A DNA stretch of 28,872 nucleotides from a bacterium. GTDB taxonomy: Bacteria; UBP6; UBA1177. The stretch spans positions 1 through 28,872 of the forward strand of contig JAFYIZ010000049.1 in the NCBI GenBank assembly GCA_017538365.1. The letters run 5' to 3'. Shown in pieces: positions 14,664 to 21,391 of this stretch; positions within the stretch are counted from its first letter, which is position 1, and each line of letters opens with the position of its first letter. The notes below the pieces were generated by a model. That model saw only the letters and a list, made by a program, of their open reading frames with translations, was not told the DNA's origin and searched no databases. Made by a program: the position numbers and the translations under genes.

Positions 14664-15278
14664 CTAATCAGAAAGTTTTTCCATAACTGCGTCTGCAAAT
14701 TTTTCGGCTGCGTTCGGACCGTTGCCCGTGACGATGTTGCCGTCGGTGACAACCTCTTTATTTACGAAAGTGGCGCCCGCGTTTTCCATGACTTTGCTTG
14801 TTTTCATGCCGTATTCGGGATCATCACCCAACCAGACAGTAACTTTTTTGCCTTTGACGACATCGGCTTTTGCGAGAATCGTCGGAGCCCAGCAGATTGC
14901 CGAAAGAACCTTTTTACCTGCCGAATTTTTCGCAATCTCGACAGCTCTGTCGTTTGCTCTGACAGAAGGAGTTCCCATTCCGCCGACAAAAACGACGCCG
15001 TCAAAATCGGCTTCATTAACTTCGTTGACCGAATATTTAACATCAAAAGTCGTGCCGAACATTCCCGTCGCTTTTCCTTTTTCGGTGCTTGCGACCGTGA
15101 CGTCGATACCTTCACCCGCGAACTGTTTGTAAGGAACATTGAACTCTTCATCCCTGAAATTTTCATGGGCCATAATCATGAGAATTTTCTTTCCGCTAAG
15201 CATGTTTTCCTCCCTGGAACAACCCAAAATTAACAAAATATTGACTAAAACTATAAAAAAAATCCTGAAAGACCTCAT
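14664..15278 (-). CDS. DJ-1/PfpI family protein, possibly a lipoprotein; two usable starts
   Basis: From 15278 it has 204 residues; from the internal ATG at 15203 it has 179. The class I glutamine amidotransferase-like fold shows KKILMIMAHENFRDEEF with the conserved Glu, FVGGMGTPS, and the nucleophile elbow VLSAICWAPTILA with the reactive Cys. NIVTGNGPNAAEKFA closes the domain. The family includes glyoxalase/deglycase, chaperone and protease-like members, and the activity is not decidable here. The long form begins with a classical lipoprotein signal (LILGC lipobox) after GGGAG; the short form has an even better GGGAGG six bases before its ATG. I list the long form. It is first in the operon with the small unknown protein, hemW and rnhB. 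Confidence 0.8.
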   Translation of the reverse strand: MRSFRIFFIVLVNILLILGCSREENMLSGKKILMIMAHENFRDEEFNVPYKQFAGEGIDVTVASTEKGKATGMFGTTFDVKYSVNEVNEADFDGVVFVGGMGTPSVRANDRAVEIAKNSAGKKVLSAICWAPTILAKADVVKGKKVTVWLGDDPEYGMKTSKVMENAGATFVNKEVVTDGNIVTGNGPNAAEKFADAVMEKLSD

Positions 15279-15313
15279 TTAAACTCCCAAAGTAAAAAAA
15301 CCGAAAGCGCATT

Positions 15314-15341
15314 ATTTTATAAGATATTGATTTCCATGCAA
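15314..15341 (-). promoter_or_regulatory. Predicted promoter of the DJ-1-hemW-rnhB operon
   Basis: On the minus strand, TTGCAT (15336-15341) is followed after 16 bases by TAAAAT (15314-15319), about 36 bases before the 15278 start. It is divergent from the secG promoter. Confidence 0.38.
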
Positions 15342-15385
15342 TATTTCAGACACAAAAAATTTTTCACCGAAAAATGAAAAAAAAG

Positions 15386-15413
15386 TTGACTTTAAAATTT
15401 TCCTGACTATAAA
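15386..15413 (+). promoter_or_regulatory. Predicted promoter of secG and tRNA-Leu
   Basis: TTGACT (15386-15391) is followed after 16 bases by TATAAA (15408-15413). The transcript would begin near 15420, leaving a leader of about 30 bases before the preferred start. Confidence 0.5.
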
Positions 15414-15450
15414 TCCCGCCGCTGACGTTTTTTTGATTATGAGGTTCGCA

Positions 15451-15855
15451 ATGTTTGAGGCTTTTGCAGTCGTTCAGATAGTTATCTGCATACTGCTTGT
15501 CGTAATTATCCTTCTTCAGGAAGGTAAAAAAGGAATGGGAGCTATTTTCGGCGGTTCGAGTAGTTCTGTTTTCGGTGCAAGAGGTGCCGGAAACATTCTC
15601 ACCAAGATCACTTCCGTTCTTGCGATCCTCTTCATGCTCAATTCAGTTTGGATGTCCTACATTTCCAGCAGCGACAAATCGGTTGTAAAAATCGAACAGC
15701 AGGCTGAAAAGACGACTCCGGCTCCGGTTGCGGCACAGCCCGCGGAAGAAAAGAAACCGGAAGAAGCGGTTGAGCAGAAAAACGAGCAGAAAGAAGAAGC
15801 TCCTGTCGAAGAACAGAAACCTGCTGAAGAGCAGAAAGAAGCTCCAGCTGAATAA
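15451..15855 (+). CDS. secG: Protein translocase subunit SecG
   Basis: SecG is the small accessory subunit of the SecYEG channel in the inner membrane. I take the ATG at 15451 (MFEAFAVVQIVICILLVVII, 134 residues) because GAGG lies seven bases before it; the in-frame ATG at 15439 and a TTG at 15433 have no site. Two membrane helices flank the conserved cytosolic loop LLQEGKKGMGAIFGGSSSSVFGARG, with the second helix at NILTKITSVLAILFMLNSVW. The tail of about 55 residues is low-complexity Glu, Lys, Pro, Ala and Gln, longer than in E. coli SecG but common in other phyla. It is followed by hairpins and tRNA-Leu on the same strand. Confidence 0.93.
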   Translation: MFEAFAVVQIVICILLVVIILLQEGKKGMGAIFGGSSSSVFGARGAGNILTKITSVLAILFMLNSVWMSYISSSDKSVVKIEQQAEKTTPAPVAAQPAEEKKPEEAVEQKNEQKEEAPVEEQKPAEEQKEAPAE

Positions 15856-15896
15856 CACAGCTGGCAGCTTCGGCAGAAGCCGATTTGTTCCTTTTT
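15844..15896 (+). terminator. Two consecutive hairpins at the end of secG
   Basis: CCAGCTG (15844-15850) pairs with CAGCTGG (15858-15864) across a loop containing the secG stop. TCGGC-AGAA-GCCGA (15870-15883) forms a second stem and is followed by a T-rich tract with interruptions (TTTGTTCCTTTTTATTT). It may be an intrinsic terminator, or a processing or attenuation point before the tRNA. Confidence 0.4.
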
Positions 15897-15918
15897 ATTT
15901 GAGTTTTTTCCCTCCGGT

Positions 15919-16006
15919 GCAGGAGTGGTGGAATTGGTAGACACGTAAGACTAAGGATCTTATGCCTATTGTTGGTGTGGGGGTTCGAGTCCCCCCTTCT
16001 GCACCA
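15919..16006 (+). tRNA. tRNA-Leu, anticodon AAG
   Basis: This is an 88-base class II tRNA with encoded CCA. Acceptor GCAGGAG (15919-15925) pairs with CTTCTGC before discriminator A16003. The D stem is GTG/CAC, with GG in the loop. The anticodon stem TAAGA/TCTTA (15946-15950, 15958-15962) encloses CTAAGGA, so the anticodon is AAG at 15953-15955, reading CUU and, as inosine, other CUN codons. The variable arm has a short GCC/GGT stem, and the T arm is GGGGG-TTCGAGT-CCCCC. A34 in a bacterial tRNA-Leu is uncommon; GAG is usual. Confidence 0.95.
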
Positions 16007-16036
16007 TCTTTATTTTTTCAATATATTGGATTTTGA

Positions 16037-16825
16037 ATGTCGTTTTTTTGGTTGGCTCTCTTTTCTTATCTTTTTGAGAAAGATTCTATTCTTGAAAAGG
16101 CTGAAAACGACGGATTTTTCTATAAAAACGCAGAAATTTCTGAAGTAACGGAGTGTAAAGCCGACAAAAATTCTCTCTGCGTAAAACATAACGCTAAAAA
16201 CTATCTCGTAAAAAAAAGCGGAAAATTAGAAATCGAGGCAAAGATAGTCAATGATTCAATTCATCTGACTCTTTCGCCCGATCAAGCCTACATTTCATAC
16301 TTTCTCTACATCCAGACTTCCTGCAATGTCCACAAAGTGCAGATCACAAAACGCGAGATAGTTCTCGAAGAAAAAGCTGCAAACATCTCGCGTCTTCAGA
16401 TAACCGGCACAGGTGTCAGCGGCCCCGAAATCCTCTGGAGCAGAAAATTCAAAGAAGAAAAACTCCCGCCGTTTTCCGCAAATTTCGATAATTCACTTAA
16501 ATCATTAAGAAAATCATGCAAAAAACCTGTAATTTCAATAGATAGAAAACTTGAAGAAGCAGCTGAAAAATCTCTTGCAAAAATCCAGAATGAAGGTTTG
16601 AAGCACTACTCTTCAAAAGAGGGCGGCATCAGGCACACCGGAATCCACAAAAAAATCCTCGGAGAAAACCTTTTCGCCGCAAAAAGCGAAGCCGAAGCGT
16701 GGAAAATGCTCGTTTCAAGCCCTTCGCACTTATACAACCTCATAAATCCGCAGTTCAGGCACTATTTTTACGCGATAAAAAAAGAGAAAGAAGAAGTTTC
16801 AGGCGCGATCGTGTTTTCTGATTAG
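16037..16825 (+). CDS. CAP (SCP/PR-1-like) domain protein
   Basis: The protein has 262 residues. The N-terminus (MSFFWLALFSYLF) is a short hydrophobic stretch that may be a signal or anchor, though it has no basic residues before it. Residues to about 165 are an unrecognised, strand-rich region. The C-terminal third is a CAP domain: ARK-like helix EEAAEKSLAKIQ, HYSSKEGGIRH, KKILGENLFA, AWKMLVSSPSHLYNLINPQFRHYFYA. The GENL and SPxHxxNLxxPxF blocks are diagnostic. Bacterial CAP proteins are usually extracytoplasmic with unknown ligands. The ribosome site is weak (TTGGA). It lies 30 bases after tRNA-Leu and its stop overlaps the convergent deacetylase gene by four bases. Confidence 0.8.
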   Translation: MSFFWLALFSYLFEKDSILEKAENDGFFYKNAEISEVTECKADKNSLCVKHNAKNYLVKKSGKLEIEAKIVNDSIHLTLSPDQAYISYFLYIQTSCNVHKVQITKREIVLEEKAANISRLQITGTGVSGPEILWSRKFKEEKLPPFSANFDNSLKSLRKSCKKPVISIDRKLEEAAEKSLAKIQNEGLKHYSSKEGGIRHTGIHKKILGENLFAAKSEAEAWKMLVSSPSHLYNLINPQFRHYFYAIKKEKEEVSGAIVFSD

Positions 16826-17958
16826 CTATACAGCATTTCCAGCATAAGTTTGAGAGCGACTTCGACTGCGCCGAAATCGGGAAAGAAAAGATTTGAGTGA
16901 AGTGAAACCGATTCTGCTTTCGGGTCTTTGCGGCAGCCGACCCAGAACATGACCCCGCTCCATTTTCTGGTGAAATATCCGAAATCTTCTCCAACTAAAT
17001 CGCCTTTTTTGCAGATGCACTTTACTCCGTTTTTTTCTGCAGCGTTTTTGAGTTTTGCAAATAATTCAGGCGTGTTGCGGACTTCGATGTATTCGCCCAG
17101 AATCGTGAGTTTTGATGTGCAGCCGTAAGCTTCGGCGCATCTTTGAGCCGTTTCTTCAACTATCTTTGTTCCTACGGCCATCATTTCGGAAGTGAATGAG
17201 CGCAAAGTTCCTTCAATTTTGGAGTAACCCGAAACGACATTGCGAGCCGTTCCCGAAACGAGTTTGCCGAAGTGAGCGTGGAAAGTTTCGGTCGGATTTA
17301 TATTTTTGCGGATGTTGTGCTCTATCACAGTCAGAAATTCGGCAGCTGCCGCCAAAGCGTCGTGACCGCGCTCGGGAAATGCTGCATGAGCAGTTTTTCC
17401 TTCAAAAACTACATCGACTTCACGCGGAATGGCAAAGAGAACATTGTCGTTCGAAGCGATCTCGCCGACCATAAAATCGTCATTTACGTGGATCGCATGC
17501 GCCGCTTCGATATTGTATTTGTCGAAAACGCCGCTTTCGATCATCTTTCTGGCACCGCCTGCACCTTCCTCCCCTGGCTGGAAAACAAAAAGAATATTTT
17601 TTTCTGGCAGCTTTTCTGCAACTTCAGCCAGAATTCCGCATAAAACTGTCATGTGGATGTCGTGGCCGCAGGCGTGCATGACGCCGGGATTTTTCGAAAC
17701 GATCTCGTGGTCAGGACTCTCATCTACTTTGATCGCGTCCATATCGGCGCGGAAAAGTTTGTAAGGCGCATTTCCTCCGTTGTGATAGTCGATCACGATT
17801 GAGGTCAGAAACGGTCTGTGAACTTTAAAAAGAGGCGTTCCTTTTGTCACTTCGCTAAAGAAATCAAGAATGATCTCCGCCGTTTTGAACTCGTTGAACG
17901 AAGGTTCCGGCGATTCGTGCAGAGTTCTGCGGAGTTTTTTCAGTCTTTCCAGATCCAT
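16822..17958 (-). CDS. M20 metallopeptidase, probable N-acetyldiaminopimelate deacetylase
   Basis: The protein has 378 residues of the M20D amidohydrolase type. Metal and catalytic residues are seen in FRADMDAIKV, MHACGHDIHM, FQPGEEGAGGA, AAHAIHV and the C-terminal SLHSNLFF. The dimerisation domain carries GKTAHAAFPERGHDAL. VGEDFGYF followed by GVMFWVGC resembles N-acetyldiaminopimelate deacetylase (B. subtilis YkuR) more than indole-acetyl or hippurate hydrolases. With DapH encoded in the same window, hydrolysis of N-acetyl-LL-diaminopimelate to LL-diaminopimelate and acetate is the best proposal. A general amino-acyl amidohydrolase is the alternative. Its ATG directly abuts the stop of the tricorn-type gene, with GGAG in that gene's last codons. 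Confidence 0.8.
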   Translation of the reverse strand: MDLERLKKLRRTLHESPEPSFNEFKTAEIILDFFSEVTKGTPLFKVHRPFLTSIVIDYHNGGNAPYKLFRADMDAIKVDESPDHEIVSKNPGVMHACGHDIHMTVLCGILAEVAEKLPEKNILFVFQPGEEGAGGARKMIESGVFDKYNIEAAHAIHVNDDFMVGEIASNDNVLFAIPREVDVVFEGKTAHAAFPERGHDALAAAAEFLTVIEHNIRKNINPTETFHAHFGKLVSGTARNVVSGYSKIEGTLRSFTSEMMAVGTKIVEETAQRCAEAYGCTSKLTILGEYIEVRNTPELFAKLKNAAEKNGVKCICKKGDLVGEDFGYFTRKWSGVMFWVGCRKDPKAESVSLHSNLFFPDFGAVEVALKLMLEMLYS

Positions 17959-20900
17959 TTATTTCTCCTCGAGTAAAACCTGAACGGCCTTTTCCAGCTG
18001 CGGATCGCGCCCTTCGATAACGTTGTTCGGAAGCATCGGAACTACAAAATCGGGAACAAGCTCGTTGTTTTCGAGATATTTTCCGTCGTTTGCGATTATT
18101 CCTATCTGCGGAATGCCGAAATAAAGCGATTCATCGAGAAGAAGCGGCCACCAGACAGCCGTCGCCGTTCCCGCAACGGGCATTCCGACGATCTTTCCGA
18201 GCTTCAGTTCGCGGTAAGTGTAAGGGAAGAGGTGCGCATCGCTGTAGTTGCCTTCGTTGACGAGAAGAACTGTCTTTTTCGTCCAGCGGTCCTGCGGATC
18301 TCCGCCGAAATTCTTTACTCCGCGGTGGCTGTACTGCGTGTATTTTTTTCCGCTGAAAAGCACTGCAAGATCGTCGTGAAGCCATCCGCCACCGTTGAAG
18401 CGCGTGTCGATGACGATTCCTTCAGCGTTGTTGTACCTGCCCATGATCTCGTCGAATATCGTTTTGAAGCTGCCGCCGTCCATGCCGCGGATGTGGACAT
18501 AACCAAGTTTCCCGCCCGAAAGTTTTTCGACTGCTTCGCGGTTCTTTTTAACCCAGCGGTTGTAGAGAAGCTCGAATTCGGCTCTGTAACCGATCGGTTT
18601 GACGACTTCTTCCCAATGCTCCGAAGTTTCCGTGTTCCAGAATGAAATACGAACTTTTTTGTCGGCTGTGCGGTTGAGCAGTTTGTCGAAACTTTCGGCA
18701 GTTACATTCATTCCGTTGATTTTTTCAATGATATTGCCTGCTTTGACTTTGCTTTCAGCCTTATCCAGCGGGCTTCCTTTCATGATTTCTTCGATTTTTA
18801 CACCGTTTTTATCGAATGAGTAGAAAATTCCGAGTCTTCCCGACGCATCGCCCATCGCCATGTACGGCATGTAGCCGCTTCCTGTGTGGGAGACGTTGAG
18901 TTCGCCCAGCATTTCAGAAAGAAGCTCGCTGAAATCATAGTTGTTGTTGATAAACGGAATGTACTTCGCATATTCATCTCTGTATTTCGCCCAGTCAACG
19001 CCGTGAAGCCCGGTGTCATAGAACTTGTCGTTCATGGTTTTCCAGACAAATTCAAAGAGATACGCATATTCAGAAGATTTGTCGACCGAAAATTCGGCAT
19101 TCGGTGCGATCGGTTTTACTTTTCCGTCGGCAGCACCGATTTTGCTCGCTTTTCTCATAGCTAAAACGAAAAGCGATGTTCCGTTCGCATCCATATTGAG
19201 CGCGAAACGGGGGTCATCCCAGAAGGAAAGATTTCTCGGATGCGGAATCGACGTGAGAACTTTCTCTTTCTTTTCGCGGAGATCAAGAGCAAAAACACGG
19301 AACTCAGCCGGATCGAAAGTCATGTAGTAAAGCGTTTCGCCGTCTTTGGAAACCGCGTTTTCGACATAATTTGCAGGATTGAGCGAAGTTTTTACGATTC
19401 TTTCCTCGATATCTTTCGTGTCGAATTCAATAGCTTCCTTTTTCTCTTCTGCTGCAGTTTGTGCCGGTTTCGGAGCAGCAGGAGCGGGAGTTTTCGCCGC
19501 CGCAGCCTTCTTGTCGGCTTCAGCTTTTTTCTCGTCTGAGAGCTCCTCTTTGGTTTTCTGGAAATTATCGAAACCTTTTTTGTTGAGGAAGAATGCGTAA
19601 AGCTCGTGATCACTTATCCACGAAATAAATTCGCCGTTTCCGCTCCACTTCGGAAGTGCGTCAAATGCACCGGAATTGGTGATGTTTACGACCTCACCGC
19701 CTTTTGCGCCAACGATTCCGACTTCGCCGCTCCAGCGGTCCCTGTCGTTGAAGATAACTGCAAGGCGCGAACTGTCGGGCGACCACGAATACTGCTGGTC
19801 TCCGTCAATGTAGGAGACATTTTTTTCGCCCGGAAGAACAGTCGTGTGGGTATTTTTTTCGGTGTCGAAAACAACGAGTTCAGTTCTGTTTTTGAGGTAT
19901 GCGATTTTCTTTCCGTCGGGCGAATAGTAAGCCTGAAAAGCGTTGAAATCGCCCGAAATCACAACTTTTTCGCTGATTTTGGTCGAAGTTGCAAAATAAG
20001 GTTCGTTTTCGTCTTCGAGAGTCGTTTCATAGACTTTCCAGGAGCCGTCTCTGAACGAAGAATAGAGCAGTTTTCTGTTTTTCGGATGGAAGTTGACCCA
20101 TCTTTCTTCATTCGGCGTATCGGTAATTCTTTTTGTCGTTCCCGTTTCTGTGTTTACGACATAAATTTCGCCGCGAAGAACAAGAGCAACCTCGCTTCCG
20201 TCGCTGTTGGGAGCAACTTCGTCAGCCGCCGAAAGCATCGAGCGGAGTTCCGTTCCTTTTCTTTCAACTGTCGAGAATATTTCGAGTTTTACAGGTTCCG
20301 CACCTTCTTTCAAAGTGTAGATCTGACCGTCGTAAGAGAAGCAGAGAGTTCCGTTTTTGCTTCTCGTCAAAAATCTTACCGGATGCGTATCGAACTTGGT
20401 AATCTGCGTTTTCGCACCTGCCGCAGAACGTTTCCAGATGTTGAAAGAGCCGCTTTCCTCGCTCAAATAGTAGATTTCGCCGTTCTCGCCGAATACCGGA
20501 TTTCTGTCTTCACCAGCAAAATCGCTGAGTTTGTCGAATTTTTTAACTTTCGTGTCGTATTCCCAGATATCACGGGCATTGCTTGAAACGTGGTGCTTGC
20601 GCCAGTTGTCTTCGTAGCCTTTTTTGTCGTGATAGATGAATTTCGAGCCGTCGGCACTGATTTTAAGATCCATGACAGGGAACGGAAGTTCGAGCGTTTC
20701 CGCGCCGCCTTCAACCGGAACAGAGTAAAGCTGCGGCATTGCTCTCGACGGGAAAAGCGAGCTTTCTTTCGTGCCGATTCTCGGCGAATAGAAGTAAATT
20801 CTTGAATCATCCGGCGAAAAAGCCATCGGAATGTCGTTTGCCGAATGGAAAGTCACCCTTTCAGCCGCACCGCCGTTGCGCGAAATAACGTAAATATCGT

Positions 20901-21267
20901 GGTTTCCGTAGCGGCTGCTGACAAAAGCGAGTTTTTTGCCGTCATTCGACCATACCGGCATCGATTCAAAGGAAGGCGCCGTTGTCAAAGCCCGTGCAAA
21001 ACCGCCTTCGACCGGCACGATGTAGACATCTCCCATGAATGCAAAAGCAATCTCGCTGCCGTCCGGGGAAATCGCCGGATAACGAAGCCAGCTGAGGAGA
21101 TTCCCCGACTCTTTCTCCGCCTGAGAAAGCACCGTTGCTTCGACATTGACTATTTTGTCAACAGGTTTTTCCTTTTTGATTTTGGTTTCAATACCCAAAA
21201 ATTTGTCAAGCTGCTGACATGAAACAAACAAAAAAACAAGTGAAATTAAAGCAAAAAACCTTTTCAT
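17959..21267 (-). CDS. Tricorn-type S41 protease, predicted lipoprotein
   Basis: The protein has 1102 residues from the ATG at 21267, chosen because GGAGG lies four bases before it and it opens a lipoprotein signal (FLFVSC, Cys17). The upstream frame to 21366 runs through a hairpin repeat and is not coding. The N-terminal two thirds carry PD40/beta-propeller blades (YPAISPDGSEIAFAF, SFRDGSWKVYE, YYSPDGKKIAYLK) with a low-complexity Ala/Lys/Pro insert. A PDZ domain (GSPLDKAESKVKAGNIIEKI) and an S41 core follow. The active-site tetrad seen in archaeal tricorn is present: Ser793-His794 in NVSHTGSG, Ser1009-Asp1010 in GNYSDAHLF, plus a Glu in LENNELVPD. Archaeal tricorn is cytosolic and trims peptides; here the signal places it in the envelope. 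Confidence 0.9.
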   Translation of the reverse strand: MKRFFALISLVFLFVSCQQLDKFLGIETKIKKEKPVDKIVNVEATVLSQAEKESGNLLSWLRYPAISPDGSEIAFAFMGDVYIVPVEGGFARALTTAPSFESMPVWSNDGKKLAFVSSRYGNHDIYVISRNGGAAERVTFHSANDIPMAFSPDDSRIYFYSPRIGTKESSLFPSRAMPQLYSVPVEGGAETLELPFPVMDLKISADGSKFIYHDKKGYEDNWRKHHVSSNARDIWEYDTKVKKFDKLSDFAGEDRNPVFGENGEIYYLSEESGSFNIWKRSAAGAKTQITKFDTHPVRFLTRSKNGTLCFSYDGQIYTLKEGAEPVKLEIFSTVERKGTELRSMLSAADEVAPNSDGSEVALVLRGEIYVVNTETGTTKRITDTPNEERWVNFHPKNRKLLYSSFRDGSWKVYETTLEDENEPYFATSTKISEKVVISGDFNAFQAYYSPDGKKIAYLKNRTELVVFDTEKNTHTTVLPGEKNVSYIDGDQQYSWSPDSSRLAVIFNDRDRWSGEVGIVGAKGGEVVNITNSGAFDALPKWSGNGEFISWISDHELYAFFLNKKGFDNFQKTKEELSDEKKAEADKKAAAAKTPAPAAPKPAQTAAEEKKEAIEFDTKDIEERIVKTSLNPANYVENAVSKDGETLYYMTFDPAEFRVFALDLREKKEKVLTSIPHPRNLSFWDDPRFALNMDANGTSLFVLAMRKASKIGAADGKVKPIAPNAEFSVDKSSEYAYLFEFVWKTMNDKFYDTGLHGVDWAKYRDEYAKYIPFINNNYDFSELLSEMLGELNVSHTGSGYMPYMAMGDASGRLGIFYSFDKNGVKIEEIMKGSPLDKAESKVKAGNIIEKINGMNVTAESFDKLLNRTADKKVRISFWNTETSEHWEEVVKPIGYRAEFELLYNRWVKKNREAVEKLSGGKLGYVHIRGMDGGSFKTIFDEIMGRYNNAEGIVIDTRFNGGGWLHDDLAVLFSGKKYTQYSHRGVKNFGGDPQDRWTKKTVLLVNEGNYSDAHLFPYTYRELKLGKIVGMPVAGTATAVWWPLLLDESLYFGIPQIGIIANDGKYLENNELVPDFVVPMLPNNVIEGRDPQLEKAVQVLLEEK

Positions 21268-21284
21268 AAGACCTCCGGAAAACC

Positions 21285-21326
21285 TCACCCTTTCCCCTCT
21301 CCACTGTGGAGAGGGATTTTTGGTGA
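21285..21326. repeat. Nested palindrome of the CCCTCTCC-GGAGAGGG type
   Basis: TCACC (21285-21289) pairs with GGTGA (21322-21326). Inside, CCCTCTCCAC (21295-21304) pairs perfectly with GTGGAGAGGG (21306-21315) around one base. It lies between the CLC gene and the ribosome site of the tricorn-type gene, where an RNA hairpin could end or process the upstream message. The motif resembles palindromic repeats I recall from many unrelated bacterial genomes. Confidence 0.65.
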
Positions 21327-21391
21327 AAAACCGCAGTTTTTTACAACGCAAAGCAGCTCCAGTCAAGGCAAAGCACCGATTTTGGAAATTT

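Noticed and set aside
19606-20586. Plus-strand frame of 326 codons opposite the tricorn-type gene
   Set aside because: It is a shadow of the propeller coding region, with no start signal or family.
21268-21366. N-terminal extension of the tricorn-type protein
   Set aside because: The extra 33 codons run through the palindromic repeat and the ribosome site, and the signal peptide begins at 21267.
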